This document shows positions 1 through 6,094 of a DNA stretch of 6,094 nucleotides, one piece after another. Source of the stretch: an uncultured Pseudomonadota bacterium (GTDB taxonomy: Bacteria > Pseudomonadota > Gammaproteobacteria > Burkholderiales > Burkholderiaceae_C); assembly GCA_900320815.1 (NCBI GenBank), contig ONTY01000197.1, positions 1-6,094 of the forward strand, in the 5' to 3' direction. The notes beneath the pieces were generated by a model. The model saw only the letters and a list, made by a program, of their open reading frames with translations. It made no database searches and had not been told where the DNA came from. Each line of letters opens with the position of its first letter. Positions within the stretch are counted from its first letter, which is position 1. A program made the position numbers and the translations under genes.

Positions 1-1243
1 TTGAATAGTTCATTCCTCCTTTTGGCTTCTAATATGAACGAATCGAGGACTTGCAGTGCGGCACTGGGATCATCTGTGCGCCCAAAGAGGTTGCGAAAGT
101 GCGGAATGCCCCGGTATGAATTCAGACTAACGCCATCCTTGAAATCGTAAAGGTGTATTTGTACTTCTTCTGGGGTATATTTTTCACAGATTCTGGTCAA
201 AAGCTGCATGAGAAAGACACTTTTTCCCGTCCCCGTTGTGCCAGCCAAAATGCCGTGGTAGACGTCGCTTTTTGGCCCCCAGCCAAGCAGAAATGGCTGA
301 CCATTTTCCTTGCCAATTTCTACCGTGATAAAATCATCAGACTGTGCTGAATGTGCGACCTGAACTTCAAATTTTTTCTTTAGCTTTTCAAGGTATGCGC
401 TCAACTCATCCTGACCGATGCTGGCAGCCATAATTTTTCCGATGCGTGTATAGATGGAAAAAGGCGGGAGATGGGCGATGTTTATGGGGGTCACCGTACC
501 ATTGGAGATATCGAACCCAATGCGGCATGCTTGCTGGATGCTTTGGAGTAAGTGCTCGGCTTCTTCGTCGTCCCTGATATGTGCGTATGTGGATGGCTGG
601 CAAGATGCGTAAGAAGAAGCAGGCATATTGAGCCATGTTTGTATGCCACATTCAGGACCAAATTCGCACAGTTCTGCAAGGGTGGCGTAGCTGTCAACCC
701 GTTTTATTGCGCGTGGTGTGAGGATGAGAAGAAGGATGAACGTGCAGGTGTTGTCTTGTGCGGCAAATTTCTCCCAGTTGGGAAAACCGTTTCTTGCCAA
801 AATACCCTGCCGCACGCGCGCCTCTTCTTTCAGCTCTTGGCATATGGTGATTAAATCGTCTCTATTGTCCAGGAAGATAATTTTTGTTTTTGTCTGCTCT
901 TGTCGCCCAGCAGAGTGGCGATGCCAGTCAATGCATGGGTGCAGCGGCGGAGTTGCATAGATGTATTGAAGATATACATCTTTACTCTGTTCGGAGCTTG
1001 GACAAAGATTTGCAGCGCAGCACTTTCAATGAAAAGTGCAGCAGCGTCAACTTTATGGTCTGATGCGCTGACGGAAATAGAGGCTTGCCAGAATATCGGG
1101 CTAGCGGCGGCGATGCAGCCTGTACTTGTTTTTATTGAGCCGAGAGAAAAAAGTGCGGGGCAAACGTTGCTTGCCAAGTTAGCCAGTTCAAATTGACTGG
1201 GCTTGAGCGGGGTGGGGGGAGTTAACACGAATTTGCATTCCAT
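1..1243 (-). pseudogene. Tandem FtsK/SpoIIIE-like ATPase gene, frameshifted and cut by the left window edge
   Basis: FtsK/SpoIIIE modules are ring-forming motor ATPases acting on DNA or secretion substrates; the substrate here is unknown. Positions 1-1025 read in one minus-strand frame. They show a module end (RQGILARNGFPNWEKF, a hydrophobic strand FILLLILTP, then ECGIQTWLNMPAS, like the GRAxGIHLxxxTQ segment of the family). A second module follows with P-loop GTTGTGKS at 219-242 and the LYDFKDG and GIPHF signatures downstream. That frame has a stop at 1026-1028. The missing start of module 1 is open in the next frame (851-1243): its segment NRVKMYIFNTSMQL lines up with EEVQIHLYDFKDGV of module 2. 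Joining the frames at the A runs near 881-891 restores a continuous module. The P-loop position of module 1 reads SASDHKVD, so that module is probably catalytically dead. The ATG at 1241-1243 has no ribosome-binding site and the frame stays open towards the tRNA, so the true start is uncertain. The split could be a real mutation, a sequencing error in a homopolymer, or recoding. Confidence 0.72.
219..242 (-). other. Walker A (P-loop) of the second FtsK-like module
   Basis: The minus strand encodes GTTGTGKS followed by VFLMQLL. This is a full nucleotide-binding P-loop with the invariant lysine at 222-224 and serine at 219-221. About 23 residues later comes the LYDFKDG strand typical of FtsK/SpoIIIE domains. 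The Walker B strand of this module lies beyond the left edge. Confidence 0.85.
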
Positions 1244-1278
1244 TGAATGTTGCGCGGGGCAGCGGCAAATAGTGTTCT

Positions 1279-1354
<76 letters not shown>

Positions 1355-1389
1355 GTGGGGAAAGCACGTGATGATAGCACATAGCTGCC

Positions 1390-2109
1390 TTAGCTGTTGC
1401 CGCTGCTGGCGGCGTTGTTGCTGCGCCGGTTGCGGACGATGTCTACGCCCAGTTGCTTGAGCTTGCGGTAGAGATGGGTGCGTTCCAGGCCGGTGCGCTC
1501 GGCCACGCGCGTCATGGAGCCGCCTTCGCGGGCGAGGTGGTATTCAAAGTAGGCTTTTTCGAAGGCGTCGCGCGCTTCACGCAGCGGGCGCTCCAGGTCA
1601 AAGCTCTGCTGGCTCTGGGGGCCGAGGTCCACGGGTGGCGGCAGGCTGTGGCCGCCGGTCATGGCGGCTTCGACGGTGAGTTCGGCGGGGGGGAGGGACA
1701 GAGCCGGGCGGGGGGCGAGTGCGGCGCTGTGCTGCTGCGCAATGGCGTGAGCGTTGAGCGCAAGGCTGACGGCCTTGAGCAGCTTTTGCAGCGCGATGGG
1801 TTTTTCCAGGAAGGATTGGGCGCCGATTTTTGTGGCTTCAACAGCGGTGTCGATGGTGCCGTGCCCGCTCATCATGATGACGGGCATGGTGAGCAGGCCG
1901 CTGCCGCGCCATTCTTTGAGCAGGGTGACGCCATCGGTGTCAGGCATCCAGATGTCAAGCAGCACGAGGTCAGGCTGGCTGGCTTGGCGCGCGGCGCGCG
2001 CCTGGGCAGCGTTTTCTGCCAGCTCGACCTGGTGCCCTTCGTCGTTGAGGATTTCAGAGAGCAGGTCTCGGATGCCGAGTTCGTCGTCAACCACAAGGAT
2101 GTTGGCCAT
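1390..2109 (-). CDS. Response regulator: receiver domain plus Fis-type DNA-binding domain
   Basis: This is a two-component regulator of 239 residues, expected to be phosphorylated by a sensor kinase and then bind DNA. Residues 1-120 form a receiver domain: acidic pocket D8-D9, phospho-acceptor D52 in LLDIWMP, switch serine S81 in MSGHG, and the conserved lysine K103 in LEKP. Residues 121-170 are a low-complexity proline/alanine-rich linker. Residues 178-225 resemble the Fis/NtrC C-terminal helix-turn-helix (MTRVAERTGLERTHLYRKLK). The sigma54-activating AAA+ domain of full NtrC or NtrX proteins (about 450 residues) is absent, so direct activation of sigma54 is not expected. The receiver most resembles the NtrX branch. 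The ATG start is chosen because the receiver begins there. Upstream is CCCTTCCCTGAC with no purine-rich ribosome-binding site, suggesting either weak or leaderless translation or a lost coupling to an upstream gene. No kinase gene lies next to it in the window. Confidence 0.93.
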   Translation of the reverse strand: MANILVVDDELGIRDLLSEILNDEGHQVELAENAAQARAARQASQPDLVLLDIWMPDTDGVTLLKEWRGSGLLTMPVIMMSGHGTIDTAVEATKIGAQSFLEKPIALQKLLKAVSLALNAHAIAQQHSAALAPRPALSLPPAELTVEAAMTGGHSLPPPVDLGPQSQQSFDLERPLREARDAFEKAYFEYHLAREGGSMTRVAERTGLERTHLYRKLKQLGVDIVRNRRSNNAASSGNS

Positions 2110-2336
2110 GTCAGGGAAGGGGAGGGCGCCACATGATACCTGAATTACTTGGCGTCAGCTATCAAACGCAGCTTGTTCTTTTTGGCGTACTGCGGCAGGC
2201 AGGCTTGTGGCTGATGTGGTGGCGCACCTGCTTTGACGAAAGGGGAGAAAGCGACAGATTTCCTTCCTAGGGTATAGCGTGTTTGCCAGTATATTTTGCG
2301 GGTAATTGATTTTTATGTTGTGGAGTATTTGCTTTT
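2110..2336. other. Intergenic stretch without a recognised gene
   Basis: These 227 bases separate the regulator from tesA; both neighbours are on the minus strand. A 70-codon minus-strand frame (2155-2367) overlaps the end of tesA and resembles nothing I recognise. Another frame ends in a lysine-rich tail (KKNKLRLIADAK) but has no supporting start. On the minus strand the sequence holds AT-rich, -10-like words (TATACT, TATACC near 2270-2295), yet I see no -35 partner at proper spacing. I see no strong terminator behind tesA. This region should contain the regulator's promoter, but I cannot place it. Confidence 0.5.
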
Positions 2337-2990
2337 TCAGGGAAGCAGTGGCTCCAGATGCGGCCACACGTTGTCCAGGATGGTGGGGTGCGCGGCGGCC
2401 AGCGGGTGCAGGCCGTCGCTCTGGAACAGGCGCAAAGGCTCGGCGCTGTCCGCTACGCCTTTGAGGAAGAAAGGCACAAGCGCGGTGTCTTCCGCCTGTG
2501 CCACTTCGCCAAACAGCGCGGCAAAGCGCGCGGTGTAGTCGGCGCCGTAGTTGGGCGGCATCTGCTGGCCGCAGAGCAAAGTGCGCGCGCCGACCTTTTT
2601 GCCTGCCTGAATGATGGCGGCGAGGTTGGCGCGCGTGGTGCCCAGCGGCGTGCCTTGCAGCGCGTCGTTGCTGCCCAGTTCCACGATGAGCACCGCTGGC
2701 TTGTGCCGCGTCAGCAGCGCGGGCAGGCGCGCTCTGCCACCGGCGGTGGTATCGCCGCTGATGCTGGCGTTGACGATGCGCACGGCGCGCCCGCGCTCGG
2801 CCAGGCGGCGCTCGAGCAGCGCCACCCAGCCGCTGCCGCGTGCGATGCCGTATTCGGCAGACAGCGAATCGCCCAGCACCAGCAGCACGGGGGCATTGGC
2901 AGTCGGGGCGCTGGCGGCATTCATGCTTTGGGCAAATGGGGCAGAGGCGGCGGCGAAAAGGGTGGCAGGGATAAAGTGGCGGCGTTGCAT
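2337..2990 (-). CDS. tesA: Secreted SGNH arylesterase / lysophospholipase-thioesterase (TesA type)
   Basis: This 217-residue protein matches TesA/Tap-type GDSL hydrolases, which cleave acyl esters and thioesters in the periplasm. Residues 1-27 look like a signal sequence (MQRRHF, then an alanine-rich hydrophobic stretch). All SGNH blocks are present: block I LGDSLS with nucleophile S42, block II ISGDTT with oxyanion glycine G79, block III LGSNDAL with N108, and block V SDGLHP with catalytic D192 and H195. The length fits the family. The start at 2990 is supported by GAGGAA six bases upstream and by the signal sequence beginning there; the frame is open further upstream only because it reads across the ATPase gene. 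It is divergent from the ABC ATPase gene, the same arrangement as tesA/ybbA in E. coli. Substrate range cannot be read from the sequence. Confidence 0.93.
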   Translation of the reverse strand: MQRRHFIPATLFAAASAPFAQSMNAASAPTANAPVLLVLGDSLSAEYGIARGSGWVALLERRLAERGRAVRIVNASISGDTTAGGRARLPALLTRHKPAVLIVELGSNDALQGTPLGTTRANLAAIIQAGKKVGARTLLCGQQMPPNYGADYTARFAALFGEVAQAEDTALVPFFLKGVADSAEPLRLFQSDGLHPLAAAHPTILDNVWPHLEPLLP

Positions 2991-2996
2991 TGGTGT

Positions 2997-3002
2997 TTCC
3001 TC
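2997..3002 (-). promoter_or_regulatory. Ribosome-binding site of tesA
   Basis: The minus strand reads GAGGAA six bases before the ATG at 2988-2990. It fixes this start over the longer open frame that continues through the divergent ATPase gene. Confidence 0.8.
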
Positions 3003-3005
3003 GTG

Positions 3006-3011
3006 AAAAGG
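3006..3011 (+). promoter_or_regulatory. Ribosome-binding site of the ybbA-like gene
   Basis: AAAAGG lies seven bases before the ATG at 3019 and is followed by six T residues. Together with the tesA site it fills most of the 28-base gap, so neither gene has room here for a complete promoter. Confidence 0.65.
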
Positions 3012-3018
3012 TTTTTTA

Positions 3019-3738
3019 ATGGAAAAAGAAAATGGCGTGCCCGCTGTTGCGGTGGCGCAGTTGTGCAAATCAGTGCCCGATGCGGAGGGCGAGTTGCAGA
3101 TTTTGCGCGGCATCACATTCAGCGTGCCCGCGCGCCAGAGCGTGGCGATTGTGGGCGCATCGGGTTCGGGCAAGAGCACGCTGCTGTCCATCATGGCGGG
3201 GCTGGACGCGCCCACGTGCGGCACGGTGCGGCTGGCGGGGCAGGACATCTTTGCGCTGGACGAAGACGCGCGCGCCGCGCTGCGCATTGGCTTTGTGTTC
3301 CAGAACTTTCAACTGCTGCCGCGCCTCACGGCGCTGGAAAACGTGATGCTGCCGCTGGAACTCGCTGGCCGGCGCGATGCAAAAGAGGCCGCGCGCCACA
3401 TGCTCTCGCGCGTGGGGCTGGCGGGGCGGATGAGGCACTACCCGCGTCTGCTCTCGGGCGGCGAGCAGCAGCGCGTGGCGTTGGCGCGCGCCTTTGTGGT
3501 GCAGCCCGCGCTGCTGCTGGCCGATGAGCCGACCGGCAGCCTGGACGCCGCCAGCAGCGCGCGCGTGATGGAGCTGATGCACGCCCTCAACCGCGAGCAG
3601 GGCGCCACGCTCATCCTCGTGACGCACGACGCGGGCATCGCCGCGCGCTGCCAGCGGCGCATCAGCGTGCAGGCGGGCAGTGTGGTGGCGGACAGCGGGG
3701 CAGAGGAGCGGGTTTTGCACACAGAAATTGGAGATTGA
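3019..3738 (+). CDS. ybbA: ABC transporter ATP-binding protein, YbbA/LolD/MacB type
   Basis: This 239-residue cytoplasmic nucleotide-binding subunit belongs to the group that powers LolCDE, MacB and YbbAP complexes, which move lipids or substrates out of the inner membrane. All ATPase motifs are intact: Walker A GASGSGKS (46-53), Q-loop glutamine Q95 in FVFQNFQ, signature LSGGEQQ (145-151), Walker B LLLADE (165-170), D-loop SLD and switch histidine H203 in VTHD. The usual DEPTGNLD of this group reads DEPTGSLD. It starts 28 bases from the divergent tesA, which supports the YbbA assignment over LolD. In E. coli the permease ybbP follows directly; here no permease follows and an ankyrin gene starts four bases after the stop. 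The partner membrane protein must be elsewhere, or the ATPase works alone. The high GC-third bias contrasts with the next gene. Confidence 0.9.
   Translation: MEKENGVPAVAVAQLCKSVPDAEGELQILRGITFSVPARQSVAIVGASGSGKSTLLSIMAGLDAPTCGTVRLAGQDIFALDEDARAALRIGFVFQNFQLLPRLTALENVMLPLELAGRRDAKEAARHMLSRVGLAGRMRHYPRLLSGGEQQRVALARAFVVQPALLLADEPTGSLDAASSARVMELMHALNREQGATLILVTHDAGIAARCQRRISVQAGSVVADSGAEERVLHTEIGD
3730..3734 (+). promoter_or_regulatory. Ribosome-binding site of the ankyrin gene
   Basis: GGAGA lies inside the last codons of the ybbA-like gene, eight bases before the ATG at 3743. This start is preferred over an ATG at 3680, which would overlap the ATPase gene by 59 bases and add an unrelated leader. 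The spacing suggests translational coupling to the ATPase gene. Confidence 0.7.
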
Positions 3739-3742
3739 CCAA

Positions 3743-5224
3743 ATGAGCGCACTCATTGAAGACAAGGAACAGCGCAAACAGGCACTGCTGCAGAAAATTG
3801 TCACGGATATTGACAGATTCCTGTCAAGGCACAGCAGGAAAGTGTTTTATGCTTTTGCCTTTGATTGCAGTGTATATTATGGAGAGATTTTGTGGGCGTT
3901 CAACACAGAAAAAGCGTTGGCAAGCAGCATTAAACATTACAAGGAGGTCGATGACGAGGATGAAGCCGCTCTGTACGATGATAAAAATGGGGAAATGTAC
4001 CTATCATTACGATATGGCATCGGTGAGTGGAAACACAACACCGAGAGCAAAGCCTATTATATTTTTGGCGATGGCGATGCATGCGAAGAAATGTATGAAA
4101 AAGCCAAAAAGTTGGACAAGGAAAATGGTTCTGACAATCTTAATGAAGAAATCATGGCTTTTTTTGAGGAGCTGCTGTTGGCGTTCTGCCAGACGCCGAC
4201 CTATCAGGCCATTCCAAAAACGGAAGATTTTAAAATCCTGCTGTCTGAACACAACGACAACGAAATAGACGACACGCTCCCGCGCAGCGAGAAGTTCATG
4301 CAGCGTCTGAATGACCTGATTGATGAACCGCTGGATTATCAATTTCCTAAAATTCCTAACGAAGCCCGCATTATTTTGTCAGAGATTGACAAACAGCTTT
4401 TTGCAGCAGTGCGGCAGGGCGACAATGAAGAAGTCAAGCGCCTGGTGGCGGCGGGGGCAAACGTCAATGCAGTTGAACAGAAGGATAAATATAAAACCCT
4501 GACGCCTTTGCATATTGCTGTGGATGGCAACAATCTGGAGTGTGCCAGATTTTTGATTGAGCACGGTGCGAACGTAAATGCGAAAGACAGCAGGGTTGGC
4601 GGTTGGTATCCACTTAGAACAGCCGTTTATCGCAGTCTTGAAATGATGCAGCTTCTGCTGGATGGTGGTGCAGATGTCAATAAATCAAGGGCATTGAATT
4701 GTGCCATATCTCAGGGCAAGATGGAGATTGCAGAAATGCTGTTGTCCGAATATGGTGCGAATCCCAATGTCATAGATGTATCAGAAACTCCCTTGGCAGA
4801 AGCATTGAGAAAGTACCCCGACAATCATGCCCTGATTGAAATGTTGCTGGCGCATGGCGCCGACCCGAATTTGGGTGTCAAGGGCCTCTACACGGATGGC
4901 TGCATTCCAATTGTAAGAGCTGTTTATAAGGGCATAAGGAAAAATGTGCAACTCTTGATTGACGCAGGGGCTAATGTGAATGTTGCTACGGCCACCAGGT
5001 GTGTTGCTGGCTGGACACCGCTCATATGGCTGATGCACTGCCAGGATGACGGCATCTGCGACAACGATAACCGCCTTGAAATTGCGCAATGCCTCATTGG
5101 TGCAGGTGCCGATGTGAATGCAAGGGATAAGGACGGTAAAACCGTGCTGGATCATGTCCCGGAATCGTCCCGTTTAATGAGGCAGTTGCTGGAAGACAAC
5201 GGAGCGAAGAAATCAACGGCGTAG
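3743..5224 (+). CDS. DUF4303-like domain fused to ankyrin repeats
   Basis: The product has 493 residues and no signal peptide or membrane segment, so it is probably cytoplasmic. Residues 1-200 resemble DUF4303: an amphipathic start, then FYAFAFDCSVYYGEILWAFNT (34-54) and YLSLRYGIGEWKHN (86-99), which recall the family's aromatic and glycine-tryptophan motifs. I call this from memory of the family, not from a search. Residues 219-488 hold about eight ankyrin repeats, recognisable by TPLHIAV, LLLDGGADVN, LLAHGADPN, LIDAGANVN and LIGAGADVNARD; the repeats near 316-342 and 424-460 are irregular, the latter with an insertion. Ankyrin repeats bind other proteins. The gene follows the ABC ATPase by four bases and has its own ribosome-binding site, so it is probably cotranscribed. 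Its GC content and third-position bias are clearly lower than those of tesA and ybbA, suggesting later acquisition. The cellular role is unknown; DUF4303 proteins often occur in accessory settings, so an immunity- or effector-related role is only a guess. Confidence 0.85.
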   Translation: MSALIEDKEQRKQALLQKIVTDIDRFLSRHSRKVFYAFAFDCSVYYGEILWAFNTEKALASSIKHYKEVDDEDEAALYDDKNGEMYLSLRYGIGEWKHNTESKAYYIFGDGDACEEMYEKAKKLDKENGSDNLNEEIMAFFEELLLAFCQTPTYQAIPKTEDFKILLSEHNDNEIDDTLPRSEKFMQRLNDLIDEPLDYQFPKIPNEARIILSEIDKQLFAAVRQGDNEEVKRLVAAGANVNAVEQKDKYKTLTPLHIAVDGNNLECARFLIEHGANVNAKDSRVGGWYPLRTAVYRSLEMMQLLLDGGADVNKSRALNCAISQGKMEIAEMLLSEYGANPNVIDVSETPLAEALRKYPDNHALIEMLLAHGADPNLGVKGLYTDGCIPIVRAVYKGIRKNVQLLIDAGANVNVATATRCVAGWTPLIWLMHCQDDGICDNDNRLEIAQCLIGAGADVNARDKDGKTVLDHVPESSRLMRQLLEDNGAKKSTA

Positions 5225-5299
5225 CACGCGATGCCCCCGCCGTTTCATGCGCGAAAAAAATGGCGTAATACATTGCTCTCTAAGAGTATCGCATACTTA

Positions 5300-5316
5300 C
5301 CGGCTTATGAAGCCGG
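5300..5316. terminator. Candidate terminator hairpin between convergent genes
   Basis: CCGGCTT-ATG-AAGCCGG is a perfect 7-bp inverted repeat with a 3-base loop. It lies in the 104-base gap between the ankyrin gene (plus) and the DUF2130 gene (minus), the place expected for a two-way terminator. No T run follows on either strand, so intrinsic termination is doubtful; it could instead stabilise mRNA ends. Confidence 0.4.
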
Positions 5317-5318
5317 CA

Positions 5319-5332
5319 ATGATATGTATCAT
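5319..5332. repeat. Small inverted repeat over the DUF2130 stop codon
   Basis: ATGATA-TG-TATCAT is a perfect 6-bp palindromic arm pair with a 2-base centre. It overlaps the stop codon of the DUF2130 gene (5329-5331) and lies two bases from the stronger hairpin. It is AT-rich and may be chance or part of the transcription-end structure. Confidence 0.3.
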
Positions 5333-6094
5333 GTGGGAGTATCAGTGTTTTCAGGCGCGTCTTTTTTTGCCCGGCGCGCTTGCTCAAACTTGGCTTTCAT
5401 GGTGGGGTTGCCGCGTGTGAGTTTTCGCACCGTCAAGCCTTCGGCTTTGTCGTTGGCCAGGCGCAATTGGCGTTCGCTGCCCAGCAGCGATTCTTTGACT
5501 TTTTGCAGGTGGCTGATGGTTTTATCGATTTCGTCGATGGCGCGCTGGAAGTGCTCGCTGGCGAGGCGGTAGTTGTTGCCAAACGCATCCTTGAACTTTT
5601 CCAGTTTGGTTTCAAACTCGGTGATGTCGTAGTTTTGCTGCTGCACGAGGGCGGCTTCGCGCTTGTATTGCAGCGTATTGAGTGCAGCGCCGCGCAGCAG
5701 GGTAATCATGGCGATGAAAAACTGCGGGCGGATGACGTACATTTTCTGGTAGCCGCCCCAGGTGACGCTGACGATGCCGCTGTTGTAGAGTTCATTATCG
5801 GGTTCGAGCATACTCACCAGCACGGCATATTCGCAGCCCTTTTTGCGGCGGTCGTCGTCGAGTTTCTTGAAAAAGTCTTCGTTGCGCTTGTGGTGTGCGC
5901 CGCCGTCCATCTCGTTTTTCATCTCAAACATAATGGAGATGATTTCCGTGCCTTCAGGCGCAGTTTCGCGGTAGATGAAGTCGCCCTTGCTGCCTTCTGT
6001 GGCGTCGTTGTCTTTGTCAAAGATGGCGCCCGGAAAAGCGCCGGCATGCATGCGAAAGGCTTGCAGGCAGTGCTGCTCGAGTGTTTCGCCGAGC
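5329..6094 (-). CDS. DUF2130 family protein, C-terminal part (5' end beyond the right edge)
   Basis: The visible 254 residues begin before any start codon: the frame is open to the window edge ([13 protein letters not shown] precedes the first internal ATG at 6051), so the usual N-terminal coiled-coil region is missing from view. The core has features of a PD-(D/E)XK nuclease fold as proposed for this family: aspartate in KGDFIYRE, then strand SIMFEMKNE giving the E-x-K pair, followed by the helix [20 protein letters not shown] and strand [11 protein letters not shown]. Then come [22 protein letters not shown] and a long, charged, probably coiled-coil helix ([23 protein letters not shown]...KVKESLL), and a lysine/arginine-rich end. 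Nuclease activity is inferred from the motif; the biological role of DUF2130 proteins is not settled. The gene converges on the ankyrin gene with a 104-base gap. Confidence 0.88.
   Translation of the reverse strand, partial: LGETLEQHCLQAFRMHAGAFPGAIFDKDNDATEGSKGDFIYRETAPEGTEIISIMFEMKNEMDGGAHHKRNEDFFKKLDDDRRKKGCEYAVLVSMLEPDNELYNSGIVSVTWGGYQKMYVIRPQFFIAMITLLRGAALNTLQYKREAALVQQQNYDITEFETKLEKFKDAFGNNYRLASEHFQRAIDEIDKTISHLQKVKESLLGSERQLRLANDKAEGLTVRKLTRGNPTMKAKFEQARRAKKDAPENTDTPT

Noticed and set aside
900..1196. Plus-strand 98-codon frame opposite the FtsK-like gene
   Set aside because: It was considered as a small gene because the sequence reads smoothly, but it lies opposite the module-1 region that aligns with module 2 of the FtsK-like protein, and I see no supporting ribosome-binding site or domain.
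1453..2136. Long plus-strand open frame of 227 codons opposite the response regulator
   Set aside because: It is antisense to a regulator with every receiver and Fis motif in place. The product is a glycine/alanine/valine-rich shadow typical of high-GC DNA and has no recognisable domain.
2155..2367. Minus-strand 70-codon frame between the regulator and tesA
   Set aside because: It overlaps the end of tesA, has no ribosome-binding site that I can see, and its composition is unlike a known family. It is not convincing as a gene or as a kinase remnant.
2991..3287. Longer tesA start extending upstream to 3287
   Set aside because: The extra 99 residues are antisense to the ABC ATPase. The start at 2990 has a good ribosome-binding site and a signal sequence.
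2358..3527. Plus-strand open frame of 389 codons running through tesA and ybbA
   Set aside because: It is antisense to the intact SGNH motifs of tesA and out of frame with the ATPase motifs. The product is arginine/alanine/glycine-rich with no domain, so it is a shadow.
3070..3804. Minus-strand open frame of 244 codons opposite the ABC ATPase
   Set aside because: It is complementary to a fully conserved ATPase and its product is a histidine/arginine/alanine-rich shadow.
4420..5130. Repeated DNA words such as GGTGC-GA-GT-AATG in the ankyrin gene
   Set aside because: They are diverged copies of the ankyrin consensus GA(D/N)VN at protein level. There are no regular spacers, so this is not a CRISPR array or a recent DNA repeat.

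Overview
The window looks like a stretch of betaproteobacterial chromosome, probably Burkholderiales and Comamonadaceae-like. The evidence is the high-GC, GC-third-position coding style of the central genes, a receiver-Fis regulator beside tRNA-Phe(GAA), and a divergent tesA/ybbA-type pair. The taxonomic call is an inference from gene content, not from a database match.

Layout from left to right. (1) Positions 1-1243, minus strand: a lower-GC gene for a protein with two FtsK/SpoIIIE-like ATPase modules. It runs off the left edge and is split between two reading frames, with the shift most likely at an A5-C-A5 run near 881-891. The first module has lost its P-loop; the second has a clean one. 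(2) 1279-1354, minus: a canonical tRNA-Phe(GAA) with encoded CCA, whose 3' end faces the FtsK-like gene. (3) 1390-2109, minus: a 239-residue response regulator (receiver plus Fis-type helix-turn-helix, no AAA+ domain) with no sensor kinase beside it here. (4) 2110-2336: 227 bases without a recognisable gene. (5) 2337-2990, minus: a secreted SGNH arylesterase/thioesterase of the TesA type. (6) 3019-3738, plus: a YbbA/LolD-type ABC ATPase, divergent from tesA with only 28 bases between start codons. (7) 3743-5224, plus: a lower-GC gene four bases behind the ATPase. It encodes a DUF4303-like N-terminal domain joined to about eight ankyrin repeats. (8) 5225-5328: a convergent gap with two small hairpins. 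(9) 5329-6094, minus: the C-terminal part of a DUF2130 protein with a PD-(D/E)XK-like nuclease core, cut by the right edge.

The tesA/ybbA pair and the regulator-tRNA block look like conserved chromosome. The FtsK-like gene and the ankyrin gene look like accessory additions: one sits against a tRNA 3' end, the other where E. coli carries the permease gene ybbP. The most noteworthy points are the frameshifted tandem FtsK protein with a dead first module, the DUF4303-ankyrin fusion behind an ABC ATPase that lacks its permease, and the regulator without its kinase. No complete, clearly new multi-gene system can be demonstrated from this window alone.
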